Below are positions 25,979 to 34,174 of a DNA stretch of 64,000 nt, piece by piece. The translations under genes were made by a program, and so were the position numbers. Each line of letters begins with the position of its first letter. The first letter of the stretch is position 1. The notes beneath the pieces are model-generated. The model saw only the letters and a program-made list of their open reading frames with translations, was not told the DNA's origin and did not search any database. Origin of the DNA: Parashewanella sp965200795 (lineage in GTDB: Bacteria; Pseudomonadota; Gammaproteobacteria; Enterobacterales; Shewanellaceae); NCBI GenBank assembly GCA_965200795.1, contig CBDAVB010000001.1, forward strand, positions 1 through 64,000. The letters are read 5' to 3'.

Positions 25979-27310
25979 GTGTCTAATTTTTCTCTCGATT
26001 TTTCACCCGACTTTCGTCCGTTGGCCGCGCGGATGCGGCCTGAGATATTAGATGAGTATATCGGTCAGTCACACATATTAGGTGAGGGAAAACCGCTGCG
26101 AAAATCCCTTGAGAGCGGCAAAGCGCACTCAATGCTATTTTGGGGGCCGCCGGGGACCGGCAAAACAACGCTGGCGGAATTAATCGCCCGATACGCTAAC
26201 GCTCATGCAGAACGCATTTCCGCGGTTTCCTCCGGGGTAAAAGATATTCGCGCGGCGATTGAGCAAGCGAAATCCGTGGCGCAATCCCGCGGCCGGCAAA
26301 CCTTATTATTCGTCGATGAGGTTCACCGTTTTAACAAAAGCCAGCAGGACGCTTTCCTGCCTTACATCGAAGACGGAACGGTTATCTTTATCGGTGCGAC
26401 TACAGAGAACCCGTCTTTTGAGGTAAATAAAGCTTTATTATCAAGAGTCCGTGTTTATTTGATCAATAAACTGACGGAAGATGAAATACAAATTCTTTGT
26501 AAAAGAGCGCTTACGGATTCTGACAGGGGACTGGGGGAGCGCAACTTAAGCACCGCGGATGAAGTTTTGCTAAAACTGGCTAACCTCAGCGACGGTGACG
26601 GAAGAAGGGCGCTTAATCTTCTTGAATTAATGGCGGATATGGTTAATGACGGTGACGTGTTAACGCTGGAAACACTTACTCAAGTCGCCGGGTGCCGGAT
26701 CGCGGGTTATGACAAAAAAGGTGATCAGTTTTACGAGTTGATTTCAGCGGTGCATAAATCGGTTCGAGGATCGTCACCTGACGCCGCGTTATATTGGTAT
26801 TGCCGGATTCTGGAAGGCGGCGGCGAGCCGTTGTATGTCGCTCGCAGACTGCTTGCTATTGCCTCGGAAGATATCGGTAACGCCGATCCGAATGCGATGA
26901 CTGTTGCCCTGAATGCCTGGGATTGCTTTCACCGGGTCGGTCCGGCTGAAGGCGAGAGGGCGATTGCTCAGGCGATACTTTACTTAGCCAGCGCTCCTAA
27001 AAGTAACGCGACTTATACGGCATACAAAGCGGCCAGGGTATTAGCCAGAGAAACAGGGGACTTAGAAGTGCCGATGCACTTACGTAATGCGCCGACAAAG
27101 TTAATGGAAGAGACGGGTATGGGTAAGGAATATCGTTACGCCCACAACGAGGCTGACAGTTACGCGGCCGGTGAAAATTATTTTCCTGAAACATTAAAAG
27201 ACACTCAGTTATATCAGCCGACCGAACATGGTTTTGAAAAACGCATTAAGCAGAAACTTGAGCGATTAAACCAACTTGATCTGAGCAGTGAGATTAAAAG
27301 ATATGATTAA
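25979..27310 (+). CDS. rarA: Replication-associated recombination protein RarA (MgsA)
   Basis: RarA is an AAA+ ATPase related to clamp loaders and RuvB that acts at stalled replication forks. The 443-residue product has Walker A LFWGPPGTGKTTLAELI, Walker B LLFVDEVHRFNKSQQDAFLP, sensor 1 IGATTENPSFEVN and the C-terminal tetramerisation domain (RGSSPDAALYWYCRILEGGGEP). It begins with GTG, eight bases after lolA. Its last eight bases overlap crcB. Confidence 0.96.
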   Translation: MSNFSLDFSPDFRPLAARMRPEILDEYIGQSHILGEGKPLRKSLESGKAHSMLFWGPPGTGKTTLAELIARYANAHAERISAVSSGVKDIRAAIEQAKSVAQSRGRQTLLFVDEVHRFNKSQQDAFLPYIEDGTVIFIGATTENPSFEVNKALLSRVRVYLINKLTEDEIQILCKRALTDSDRGLGERNLSTADEVLLKLANLSDGDGRRALNLLELMADMVNDGDVLTLETLTQVAGCRIAGYDKKGDQFYELISAVHKSVRGSSPDAALYWYCRILEGGGEPLYVARRLLAIASEDIGNADPNAMTVALNAWDCFHRVGPAEGERAIAQAILYLASAPKSNATYTAYKAARVLARETGDLEVPMHLRNAPTKLMEETGMGKEYRYAHNEADSYAAGENYFPETLKDTQLYQPTEHGFEKRIKQKLERLNQLDLSSEIKRYD

Positions 27311-27677
27311 TCTTATGTATGTCGCGCTTGGTGGCGCGGTTGGCGCGAGTTTACGCTATTTAATTTCATTATTTATGATTCAGGTGTTTGGAACCGGTTT
27401 TCCTTTTGGTACACTTCTGGTGAATGTAATCGGCTCTTTTTTCATGGGAATCGTATACGCTTATGGCGAACATATGCATGAAAGTCATGTTCTGAAGGCC
27501 GTTATTAGCGTCGGAATGCTAGGTGCGTTAACCACCTTTTCTACCTTCTCTAATGAAACATTGTTACTGTTTCAGCGCGGAGAATGGCTCCAGGCTTTTT
27601 TAAACGTATTGCTGAATGTCGGAATGTGCCTGTTTATGGTCTATCTCGGTCAGCAATTCATAATTTCTCGTATTTAA
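27303..27677 (+). CDS. crcB: Fluoride exporter CrcB (Fluc)
   Basis: A small dual-topology membrane channel that exports fluoride. The 124 residues form four membrane helices. The motifs GGAVGASLRYL, FGTLLVNVIGSF and GMLGALTTFSTFSNE (with the sodium- and fluoride-lining Gly/Thr/Phe residues) identify the family. I chose the ATG at 27303 (MINLMYVALGG), which overlaps the rarA stop by eight bases and implies coupled translation. An upstream in-frame start at 27288 would lie deeper inside rarA. No fluoride riboswitch is seen. Confidence 0.93.
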   Translation: MINLMYVALGGAVGASLRYLISLFMIQVFGTGFPFGTLLVNVIGSFFMGIVYAYGEHMHESHVLKAVISVGMLGALTTFSTFSNETLLLFQRGEWLQAFLNVLLNVGMCLFMVYLGQQFIISRI

Positions 27678-27693
27678 CTAAAAGAAATCAATC

Positions 27694-28980
27694 ATGTTAG
27701 ATCCTAAATACCTTCGTAATGAAGTTGAACAAACGGCGGAAAAATTAGCAAGCCGCGGTTATATTCTAGATATTGCTCGTATTACAAAACTTGAGGAAGC
27801 GCGTAAGTCACTTCAGGTAGAAACGGAGGAATTACAGGCAAAGCGTAACTCCATTTCGAAATCCATCGGGCAAGCCAAAGCAAAAGGTGAAGATGTCGCG
27901 CCGATTCTTGCGCAAGTCGGAGATTTAGGCGCGCAACTTGACGCTAAGAAAGCGGAGTTAGCTCAGTTACTTGAAGAGTTACAAGATATCTCAATGAGTT
28001 TACCGAACCTTCCTGATGAGTCTGTGCCGGTAGGTAAAGACGAAAATGAGAATGTCGAAATTCGTCGCTGGGGCGAGCCAAAAGATTTTGACTTTGAAGT
28101 AAAAGATCACGTTGATCTGGGAGAAGCGTTAGAAGGTTTAGACTTTAAGAACGCGGTAAAATTAACGGGTTCTCGTTTTATCATAATGAAAGGCCAGATT
28201 GCCCGTATGCACCGGGCGCTGGCTCAGCTGATGCTTGATGTTCACACGCGAGAGCACGGCTATACCGAGGCTTACGTTCCGTATTTGGTAAACAGCGATA
28301 GCTTATTAGGTACCGGTCAGTTACCGAAATTTGGTGAAGACTTATTCCACACCAAACCGGCGACGGAAGAAGGGCAAGGATTAAGCTTAATTCCTACCGC
28401 TGAGGTACCGTTAACGAACTTAGCTCGTGACACGATTGTTGACGAGTCCGAATTGCCGATTAAATTCACCGCGCATACACCGTGTTTCCGCAGTGAGGCG
28501 GGTTCTTACGGCCGTGATACCCGCGGTTTAATTCGTCAGCATCAATTTGACAAAGTCGAGCTTGTTCAGCTTGTGCGTCCGGAAGAGTCAATGCGAGCAC
28601 TTGAGGACTTAACGGGTCACGCTGAGAAAATTCTGCGGATGTTAGATCTGCCATACCGTGTGATGACGCTTTGTACCGGTGACATGGGCTTTGGCGCAAG
28701 CAAAACTTTCGATCTGGAAGTTTGGTTACCGGCTCAAAATACTTACCGTGAGATTTCCTCATGCTCGAACATGAAAGACTTCCAGGCTCGTCGTATGCGA
28801 GCCCGCTTCCGTGTCAGAGGTGAGAAGAAGCCTGAACTGCTTCACACATTAAATGGCTCCGGTCTGGCGGTAGGCCGTACCTTAGTGGCGATTTTAGAAA
28901 ACTACCAAAATGAAGACGGCTCAGTCACTGTCCCTGAAGCGCTTCGCGGCTACATGGGCGGTTTAGAAAAGATTGGCTAA
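27694..28980 (+). CDS. serS: Seryl-tRNA synthetase
   Basis: This class II synthetase charges tRNA-Ser and tRNA-Sec. The 428 residues comprise an N-terminal coiled-coil arm (about 30-105), motif 2 TPCFRSEAGSYGRDTRGLIRQHQF and motif 3 LNGSGLAVGRTLVAILEN. Length and motifs fit the bacterial enzyme. It follows crcB by 16 bases and closes the ftsK operon-like run. A hairpin follows, and then a repeat and an IS. Confidence 0.97.
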   Translation: MLDPKYLRNEVEQTAEKLASRGYILDIARITKLEEARKSLQVETEELQAKRNSISKSIGQAKAKGEDVAPILAQVGDLGAQLDAKKAELAQLLEELQDISMSLPNLPDESVPVGKDENENVEIRRWGEPKDFDFEVKDHVDLGEALEGLDFKNAVKLTGSRFIIMKGQIARMHRALAQLMLDVHTREHGYTEAYVPYLVNSDSLLGTGQLPKFGEDLFHTKPATEEGQGLSLIPTAEVPLTNLARDTIVDESELPIKFTAHTPCFRSEAGSYGRDTRGLIRQHQFDKVELVQLVRPEESMRALEDLTGHAEKILRMLDLPYRVMTLCTGDMGFGASKTFDLEVWLPAQNTYREISSCSNMKDFQARRMRARFRVRGEKKPELLHTLNGSGLAVGRTLVAILENYQNEDGSVTVPEALRGYMGGLEKIG

Positions 28981-28990
28981 TCTATTCTTA

Positions 28991-29020
28991 ACGGCACTCT
29001 TGTAAAATCCGCAGTGCCGT
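28991..29020 (+). terminator. Hairpin after serS, possible terminator
   Basis: Eight-bp perfect stem ACGGCACT / AGTGCCGT with a 14-base loop, starting ten bases after the serS stop. No T-run follows. Confidence 0.45.
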
Positions 29021-29029
29021 CAGAAGTGT

Positions 29030-29195
29030 TAAGCAGCTGACGATAAGTTTCTTCGCAATTCCGGTGCTCAGATTTGGTTCAATACAAGGCGCGACGCAGG
29101 GAGCACAGACGTAGCTATGTAACCGAAGTTGCAACGCCGTTGTACGGTAAAGACGGCCATCAAAAAATGTTAGAAACTTATGTTCAGCTACTTAG
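29030..29195. repeat. Repeat family B, long copy
   Basis: A 166-bp element with imperfect inverted ends (taagcagctgacgataagtt and, on the other strand, taagtagctgaacataagtt; three mismatches). Inside, acaaggcg... gacgtagctatgt ...caacgccgttgt forms a central palindromic module that also occurs, diverged, inside family A. The IS at 29196 begins exactly at its right end. Confidence 0.75.
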
Positions 29196-29300
29196 TCGGT
29201 ACTGAAAAACATAACTTCAAGATTTAAAATGTACGGCATCTGATTTACGCAAAATTCAGATCCGTACCCAAAAGCAACATTTCTTATATTTCGCATCAAT

Positions 29301-30599
29301 TTAACTACAAAATAGCCAAAACTCACCATCTTTTTCGAGCAAAAAGAAAATGGCTAACCACTTTCTCAAGTTCCAGGCACACGCAGCCATTAGAAGGTTT
29401 ATTGAGTCGCCAACACTGCCCTTTAACCAGTTCTTACACAGCCTAAAATCACTCTTCAAATGCCCGATTACTGGTTCAATTGTTGCCCGTTTTTTACAGA
29501 GTTCACTTTTGCGTTTTCTCTTTGCTTGCGAGTCCCGTTTTAATGGCCGGCTAGGGATAACAACTTCTTGGTCAACATACTGCATACACCCTTTATAGCC
29601 TTTATCTACAACGGCTGTAGTGATTTTACTCTTTCGGTGTTTATGGGCATGGTCAAGTGCAGGTCTAAGCAATTTTGAGTCGTGTTCATGTTTGTCATGA
29701 CTGGCGACACCGATGATTAATTGACTCTGCTCTGTGAGCACGACAGAAGCCTTTTTACCATACTCGTATGGCTTATGGTCTTTGCCTTTCCCTACGCAGT
29801 AAACATCGGGTTCATGAAGGCTGTAAATCTTGTTCTTGTCTTTACGTTGCTGTGTAATAGCTTTTTCATAATTGGAAAAATTCTCTTTTTGTAAATCAAG
29901 GACATCTTGTGGAAGTTTGCGTTGTAGCTCCCTTAAAAGCTTGCCTGCGATAACACGTAACCTTTTTAACGCTCTTCTGGCTTTGCTTCGATTTTTGGCA
30001 TGTCTAAAGCTTCGACAGTCAATGCGTAGCTGTTTGACTTCTTTGACATAAGTACGCCTTTGTCTGATCCCAAATACTTTGGCAAGTTTATTGAGTCGGT
30101 TAACCACCTTGATGGCAAGCTTGCTATCTGTCGGATAAGTAATGGCTTTTTCTTAGACGGTTGTATCAACGTACACGGTGTCATCTTCAGCTTTGTCACC
30201 GTGTAGCGCCACAGATAATGCAAAGATTTTTTCACAGCCTTTTTCACCGATGCGCTTACGAAAAACACTGAGTTCACTGGCATCACAAGGGCGTGCTGTT
30301 TGAAACTCTGTCTCACCACAAAACACTTGAAAATACACGTTCATCAGCCACTCATCGACCAAGGCTTCATCGCTGAGTTTGTAAAGTTGCTTGAGTATTA
30401 GCAAACCGCACATCAACCGAATTGGCTTCGCTTTACGGCCTAATTTTTTGTATAACGGCTTGAACTCTTCTTCCAACGCTCGCCAATCAAAGGCATTAGC
30501 TAAAATGAGTAAAGGGTGAGTTTGCAGAAGTTGGTCTGTGATATTAAACAGACTGTCGTGAGGTAAATTTGACGGGCTTTCTTTGAGCATTTTTAGCAC
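29301..30599 (-). pseudogene. IS5-family transposase interrupted by an in-frame TAA
   Basis: The transposase reads continuously in one frame from 30599 to 29301 except for a TAA at about 30153-30155, after YVDTTV and before EKAITYPTDSKL. Related transposases have VDTTVQEKNIT at this place, so a CAA to TAA change is likely. The N-terminal part (148 codons) holds the DUF772 domain and the first catalytic Asp (VDTTV). The C-terminal part has the second Asp (AVVDKGYKG) and the Glu (KRATIEPVIGHLKSDF). All three DDE residues are kept, split by the stop. Without readthrough or suppression no full enzyme is made. Confidence 0.85.
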
Positions 30600-30605
30600 C
30601 CAAAA

Positions 30606-30645
30606 CGACCAGAAACCATAGGTTAACTATATCATTTCTGGTCGA
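30606..30645. other. Hairpin inside the IS, upstream of the transposase
   Basis: A ten-bp perfect stem CGACCAGAAA / TTTCTGGTCG with a loop of about 19 bases lies just upstream of the transposase start. Such structures in insertion sequences can limit transcription or translation entering from outside. Confidence 0.5.
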
Positions 30646-30714
30646 AATTGAATGTATCAAATAGCTATATTTTATTAGCGATCAGAATGTTAGATGTTTT
30701 TCATGACCGACTAC

Positions 30715-31050
30715 TTATATGCATTTAGCCGGCTTTGGTAATCCGGCGATTTTGGTTGCTTGTTTGGCCGGCCCTTCAGGGAATAACTTATAGAGGTATT
30801 TAGAGTTTCCTTTCTCTTCCCCCATAGACAACTTAATTGCTTTTACTAAGGCTCTGATCGCCGGGCTGGTTTTATATTCCAAATAAAACTCACGAACGAA
30901 ACGAACCACTTCCCAGTGCGCTTCGGTTAACTCGATATTATCCGTTGCGGCGATAATAACGGCAATCTCGTCATTCCATTGCTTAAAATCAAGTAAATAG
31001 CCTTGTTTGTCGGTCTCTATCTGTTGGTTTTTGAAACTAATACTGCTCAC
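30715..31050 (-). CDS. tusE: Sulfur relay protein TusE (DsrC family)
   Basis: TusE accepts sulfur from TusBCD and passes it to MnmA for 2-thiolation of tRNA wobble uridines. The 111-residue product has the DsrC-family fold with EAHWEVVRFVREFYLEYKTSPAIRALVK and the C-terminal active cysteine in GLPKPAKCI, second residue from the end. The second, inner Cys of dissimilatory DsrC is absent, as expected for TusE. It overlaps tusB by four bases. Its TAA stop coincides with the target duplication of the adjacent IS. Confidence 0.93.
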   Translation of the reverse strand: MSSISFKNQQIETDKQGYLLDFKQWNDEIAVIIAATDNIELTEAHWEVVRFVREFYLEYKTSPAIRALVKAIKLSMGEEKGNSKYLYKLFPEGPAKQATKIAGLPKPAKCI

Positions 31051-31328
31051 CAGGTTATGACCTTTTGATGTGTTAATGTTAATTCTACAAATTCTTGGTA
31101 ACTGATTTGCTCATAGGCATTCAGTTTTGACGCAATATTTAGAGCTGACGCGTCTTCAAATAAGACTTTAATTGAATGCCCTCTTAATTGATGCTGATAA
31201 TGACTTTTAAGCAAGCCGGTTATAGCCTCACCGGCAAGTATGATGGTGTCTTGTTCTGACTTAAGCTCAAGGCAAAGCGCTAAAGCGTTATCTCTTACTA
31301 AAGATGTTTGGATAAGGTGCAAGTTCAT
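31047..31328 (-). CDS. tusB: Sulfurtransferase complex subunit TusB
   Basis: TusB (DsrH family) is part of the TusBCD hexamer of the tRNA thiolation relay. The 93-residue product begins MNLHLIQTSLVRDNALALCL and ends with QKVITW, as in the family. It overlaps tusC by one base and tusE by four, so the four tus genes are translationally coupled. Confidence 0.87.
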   Translation of the reverse strand: MNLHLIQTSLVRDNALALCLELKSEQDTIILAGEAITGLLKSHYQHQLRGHSIKVLFEDASALNIASKLNAYEQISYQEFVELTLTHQKVITW

Positions 31329-31684
31329 CAGAATACTAAGACCTCATCCGCCTCACTGATAAGAGTACGAATCCTATCGGTCGTGATTGTTGTCGCGTCA
31401 ACAATTAACTCAGATTGTTTGATTGAATGCTGACTTATGCTTTTATCACACACGTAAATGTCTTCGATATCATAAAGCGGGAGCGCTTTGAATGCTGAAA
31501 TGTAATCTTTACCGCCGAGCTGCTCAGGGGTCTGACCGTTCAGCAGGTTAAATATACCCTCATCGATAAAGATAAGCTTTACCCGCTGTTCAAAGCTTGC
31601 GCTGAGCATGGCTAAATCTAACGCTTCACGTCCCTTACTATTAAAGGCCGGGTTACTTCTGAAAATAACGGTTAATTGTTTCAT
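31328..31684 (-). CDS. tusC: Sulfurtransferase complex subunit TusC
   Basis: TusC (DsrF family), 118 residues, with IFRSNPAFNSKGREALDLAML near the N-terminus and the cysteine in YDIEDIYVCDKSIS, characteristic of the family. It is the middle gene of the tusDCB set and overlaps both neighbours by one base. Confidence 0.9.
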   Translation of the reverse strand: MKQLTVIFRSNPAFNSKGREALDLAMLSASFEQRVKLIFIDEGIFNLLNGQTPEQLGGKDYISAFKALPLYDIEDIYVCDKSISQHSIKQSELIVDATTITTDRIRTLISEADEVLVF

Positions 31685-32073
31685 CAGAAGGTCACCACTT
31701 TATCGGCTGTTTCGATACCCGTTACCAGTTCACCGATGCCGGCCATAACAAAAGGCGTTGAGACATTGTATTTTCCCAGACCTTCTTCACTGGCCTCGGC
31801 TTGAGCGACCACGCCGCGTCTGAGGGCGGCGGAAACACAGCAAATCAGTTCAATACCGTATTTACCGGCAAGCTCTTTCCAGCTTTTATGAATGTTATAT
31901 TCATCAGAAGCGGGGCAGATGAGCTGATTGGCATGACTCACGCCGTCCTGATAAAAGAAAACCTTTGATACCTGATGACCCGCCTGAAGAACAGTTTCTG
32001 TAAACTTAACGGCCCGAAAAGCTGAGCTTGAACCGTAAGCGGGACATGTGACCTGAATTAAGAATTGACTCAT
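31684..32073 (-). CDS. tusD: Sulfurtransferase complex subunit TusD
   Basis: TusD (DsrE family) carries the active cysteine that accepts sulfur from TusA. Here this is probably the cysteine in GIELICCVSAALRRGV (about residues 77-78), the position of E. coli Cys78. Also typical are YGSSSAFRAVKFTETVL and QDGVSHAN. It is the first gene of tusDCBE. In Shewanella the set often lies near serS, as here but convergent. Confidence 0.92.
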   Translation of the reverse strand: MSQFLIQVTCPAYGSSSAFRAVKFTETVLQAGHQVSKVFFYQDGVSHANQLICPASDEYNIHKSWKELAGKYGIELICCVSAALRRGVVAQAEASEEGLGKYNVSTPFVMAGIGELVTGIETADKVVTF

Positions 32074-32085
32074 ATAAACAAAAAA

Positions 32086-32103
32086 GACCCGAATAATCGG
32101 GTC
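32086..32103 (-). terminator. Terminator after the yccA-like gene
   Basis: Seven-bp stem GACCCGA / TCGGGTC with a four-base loop. On the minus strand it is followed by a run of T, so it should end the yccA-like transcript before tusD. Confidence 0.75.
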
Positions 32104-32149
32104 ATTATAACTTTTACTTCATGCTGTTGCGATAACAACAAATAAGAAC

Positions 32150-32809
32150 TTAATCGTTATTTGCCAGACCAAGTAAGTTCAGGATGCTGATGAACAAGTT
32201 CAGGAAGTCCAGGTAAAGTGAAACTGTGGCGCGGATATAGTTGGTTTCACCGCCGTTGACTATCCTGCTGGTGTCATAAAGAATGAAGCCGGTCATCAGC
32301 AGCGCGATACCGGCGTTCATCGCCATGAATACCATACTGCTGCCGATAAATATATTAATCAGCATTATGCCCAGCATAACCACCAGACCGGCGATTAGGA
32401 AACCCCTCATAAACGAGAAATCTTTCTTAGCGGTTAAAGCGTACCCCGATAATGAAACAAAAATGAGTGAGGTTAGTCCTAACGCTTGCATGATTAAGGC
32501 CGGACCGTTCGCAAACTGTAAATAATGGTTAAGGATGTAACCTAAAGAGGCTCCCTGCATTCCTGTAAACGCAAAAATCCAGAAAATACCAGAAGCACCT
32601 TCCGCTTTACGTAAGGTTACGAAAAGAAGAACCAGACCACCGATAGATAAACCTAAGGAAGTCCAGCGTCCGATTCCGATCATGGTGGCGATTGCGGCGC
32701 AAACGACCGAAAACGCCAGCGTCATTGAAAGCAGCATATAGGTGTTGCGGATCATCTTATTGACGACCAAGGTATTGGCGTCACTTGAATAAATCGTATT
32801 TTGATTCAT
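32150..32809 (-). CDS. Bax inhibitor-1 / YccA family membrane protein
   Basis: An inner-membrane protein of seven predicted helices and 219 residues in the BI-1/TMBIM family. In E. coli, YccA modulates the FtsH protease. The N-terminal TLVVNKMIRNTYMLLSMTLAFS and the C-terminal VSLYLDFLNLFISILNLLGLANND are typical, the latter containing the conserved Asp in LYLDFLN. It lies upstream of tusDCBE, an arrangement also seen in relatives (yccA beside tusE). A terminator separates the two. Confidence 0.92.
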   Translation of the reverse strand: MNQNTIYSSDANTLVVNKMIRNTYMLLSMTLAFSVVCAAIATMIGIGRWTSLGLSIGGLVLLFVTLRKAEGASGIFWIFAFTGMQGASLGYILNHYLQFANGPALIMQALGLTSLIFVSLSGYALTAKKDFSFMRGFLIAGLVVMLGIMLINIFIGSSMVFMAMNAGIALLMTGFILYDTSRIVNGGETNYIRATVSLYLDFLNLFISILNLLGLANND

Positions 32810-32937
32810 TTCATTTTCCTTTTGATAACGAAACGGTTTATCAACTTAGACAAAACATTGGAGTGTAAGTTCATAATTGACGTTACTCTAACATTTTAGC
32901 TCACATTTATACTATAGATAATTAAAGTTTTACTGAG

Positions 32938-33840
32938 TTATGAAAGCCATTGCCTGTGCAGTTGTTCTGTCTCGCCCAAATAATCTAATAACCATCTCAA
33001 AGCATCCGACGGTTCATCATTACGCCATGCGATACAGCACGATTCAGAAGGTAAAGGTTTTTCCAGCGTTTTTTCCGTCAATCTGCCGGCTTGCACAAAC
33101 ATCCGCGCAAGGTGGCCGGGAAAAAAACCGATGCCCAGTCCCGTTCCTACACAGTTAATCGCTCTTATCCAGTCAGGTACAATAATGCGCCTTTGATTCG
33201 GTAAACGCCACAATTCTCGCTTCGGCGTTTCTTTGGCGGTATCTTCAACACAAACGACCGGGAATTGGGCTAACTCTTCATTTGTCAGAGGTAAATCAGC
33301 GAAGGCCAGGGGATGCTTAGGACTGACGCAAAAGCGCCATTTGACCTCACCCATATCACGAAACTTGTAATAGCCGCCGTTCGGAATCGCCGCGGTAGAA
33401 CCGATGGCCAGATCACTTTCACCTGAGGTTAAGCTTTCCCATACGCCATTGAAAACCCCCATCCTCACGGCGAGCTCAACATCGTCGAACGCTTTATAAA
33501 AATCCGCTATTAAGACGCTGATTTTGTCAGCTCTGATTAAAGTATCAAAAGTAATTGAAAGCGCGGGCTGCCAGTTGTTGGCGACTCTTCGGGTTGAAGA
33601 CTTGATATCCTGAATCTGTTTCAGTAATTCCCGGGCGTGAGCAATAAAATGCTCACCTGCCGGTGTCAGTGTCACGCTCCTGTGGTGACGGACAAATAAT
33701 TTTGTACCGAGAAAGTCCTCCGCTTGCCTGACAGAGTAACTGACCGCTGAAGGAACTTTATTCAGCCGGTTTGCCGCGGCGGTGAAACTGCCGAACTTGG
33801 CGACTAAATCAATTAAGCTGAGTGTTGATTCGGATAACAT
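32938..33840 (-). CDS. punR: LysR family regulator, PunR (YdhB)-like
   Basis: A LysR-type regulator of 300 residues with an N-terminal helix-turn-helix (LVAKFGSFTAAANRLNKVPSAVSYSVRQAEDFLG) and a periplasmic-binding-like effector domain. From memory it is closely similar to E. coli PunR/YdhB (VPSAVSYTVRQLE, DDVELLVFQEVFNGVWDAL), which activates the purine-nucleoside transporter PunC in E. coli. No transporter gene is adjacent here, so the target is uncertain. It is a single gene, divergent from tRNA-Ser. Confidence 0.8.
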   Translation of the reverse strand: MLSESTLSLIDLVAKFGSFTAAANRLNKVPSAVSYSVRQAEDFLGTKLFVRHHRSVTLTPAGEHFIAHARELLKQIQDIKSSTRRVANNWQPALSITFDTLIRADKISVLIADFYKAFDDVELAVRMGVFNGVWESLTSGESDLAIGSTAAIPNGGYYKFRDMGEVKWRFCVSPKHPLAFADLPLTNEELAQFPVVCVEDTAKETPKRELWRLPNQRRIIVPDWIRAINCVGTGLGIGFFPGHLARMFVQAGRLTEKTLEKPLPSESCCIAWRNDEPSDALRWLLDYLGETEQLHRQWLS

Positions 33841-34029
33841 ATCTGCGTTTCCTGGCCATCAATTATTTTCAACGATTAGAACAATAGATACTTTTGCCTG
33901 AATAATCAATGTGATGGTTAAAAATCAGTCAGGTTCGGGGGTGTGTTGTCTGAAGAACGCGCGTTTGAACGTTTTTTTTAAATTTCAGCTTTACAAATTA
34001 AATCGATAACAGTATCTTTGACGGCGTTC

Positions 34030-34119
34030 GGAGGGGTGGCAGAGTGGTCGAATGCACCGGTCTTGAAAACCGGCAACGGTTTATCCCGTTCCAGGGTTCA
34101 AATCCCTGCTCCTCCGCCA
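34030..34119 (+). tRNA. tRNA-Ser (anticodon TGA)
   Basis: A 90-nt cloverleaf with a seven-bp acceptor stem (GGAGGGG with CTCCTCC, one G:U), anticodon loop CTTGAAA with TGA, the long variable arm of serine tRNAs (about AACGGTTTATCCCGTT), the TPsiC arm GGTTCAAATCC, and an encoded CCA end. It closely matches E. coli tRNA-Ser(UGA). A large gene of unusual type follows on its 3' side. Confidence 0.95.
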
Positions 34120-34174
34120 TATTTAGAAAATCCATCGCCTTAAGCGGCTTTATACCCTTTGACTTACGGCCGTA

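Larger units (their letters stand above)
29196..30711 (-). mobile_element. IS5-family-type insertion sequence, about 1.5 kb
   Basis: The ends are imperfect inverted repeats, gtcggtactgaaaaacat at the left and, read on the other strand, gtcggtcatgaaaaacat at the right (16 of 18 match). The sequence TACTTA flanks both sides (29190-29195 and 30712-30717), consistent with a short target duplication; the exact limit is ambiguous by one or two bases. The element contains one transposase gene read leftward and a hairpin near its right end. It sits between repeat B and the tusE stop codon. Confidence 0.85.

Noticed and set aside
27288..27303. Fluoride riboswitch before crcB
   Set aside because: crcB starts inside the end of rarA, leaving no room for a leader, and no riboswitch-like sequence is visible.
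29966..30319. 117-codon frame inside the transposase gene in another frame
   Set aside because: It overlaps the recognisable transposase domains out of frame; the in-frame stop, not a frameshift, explains the break in the real gene.
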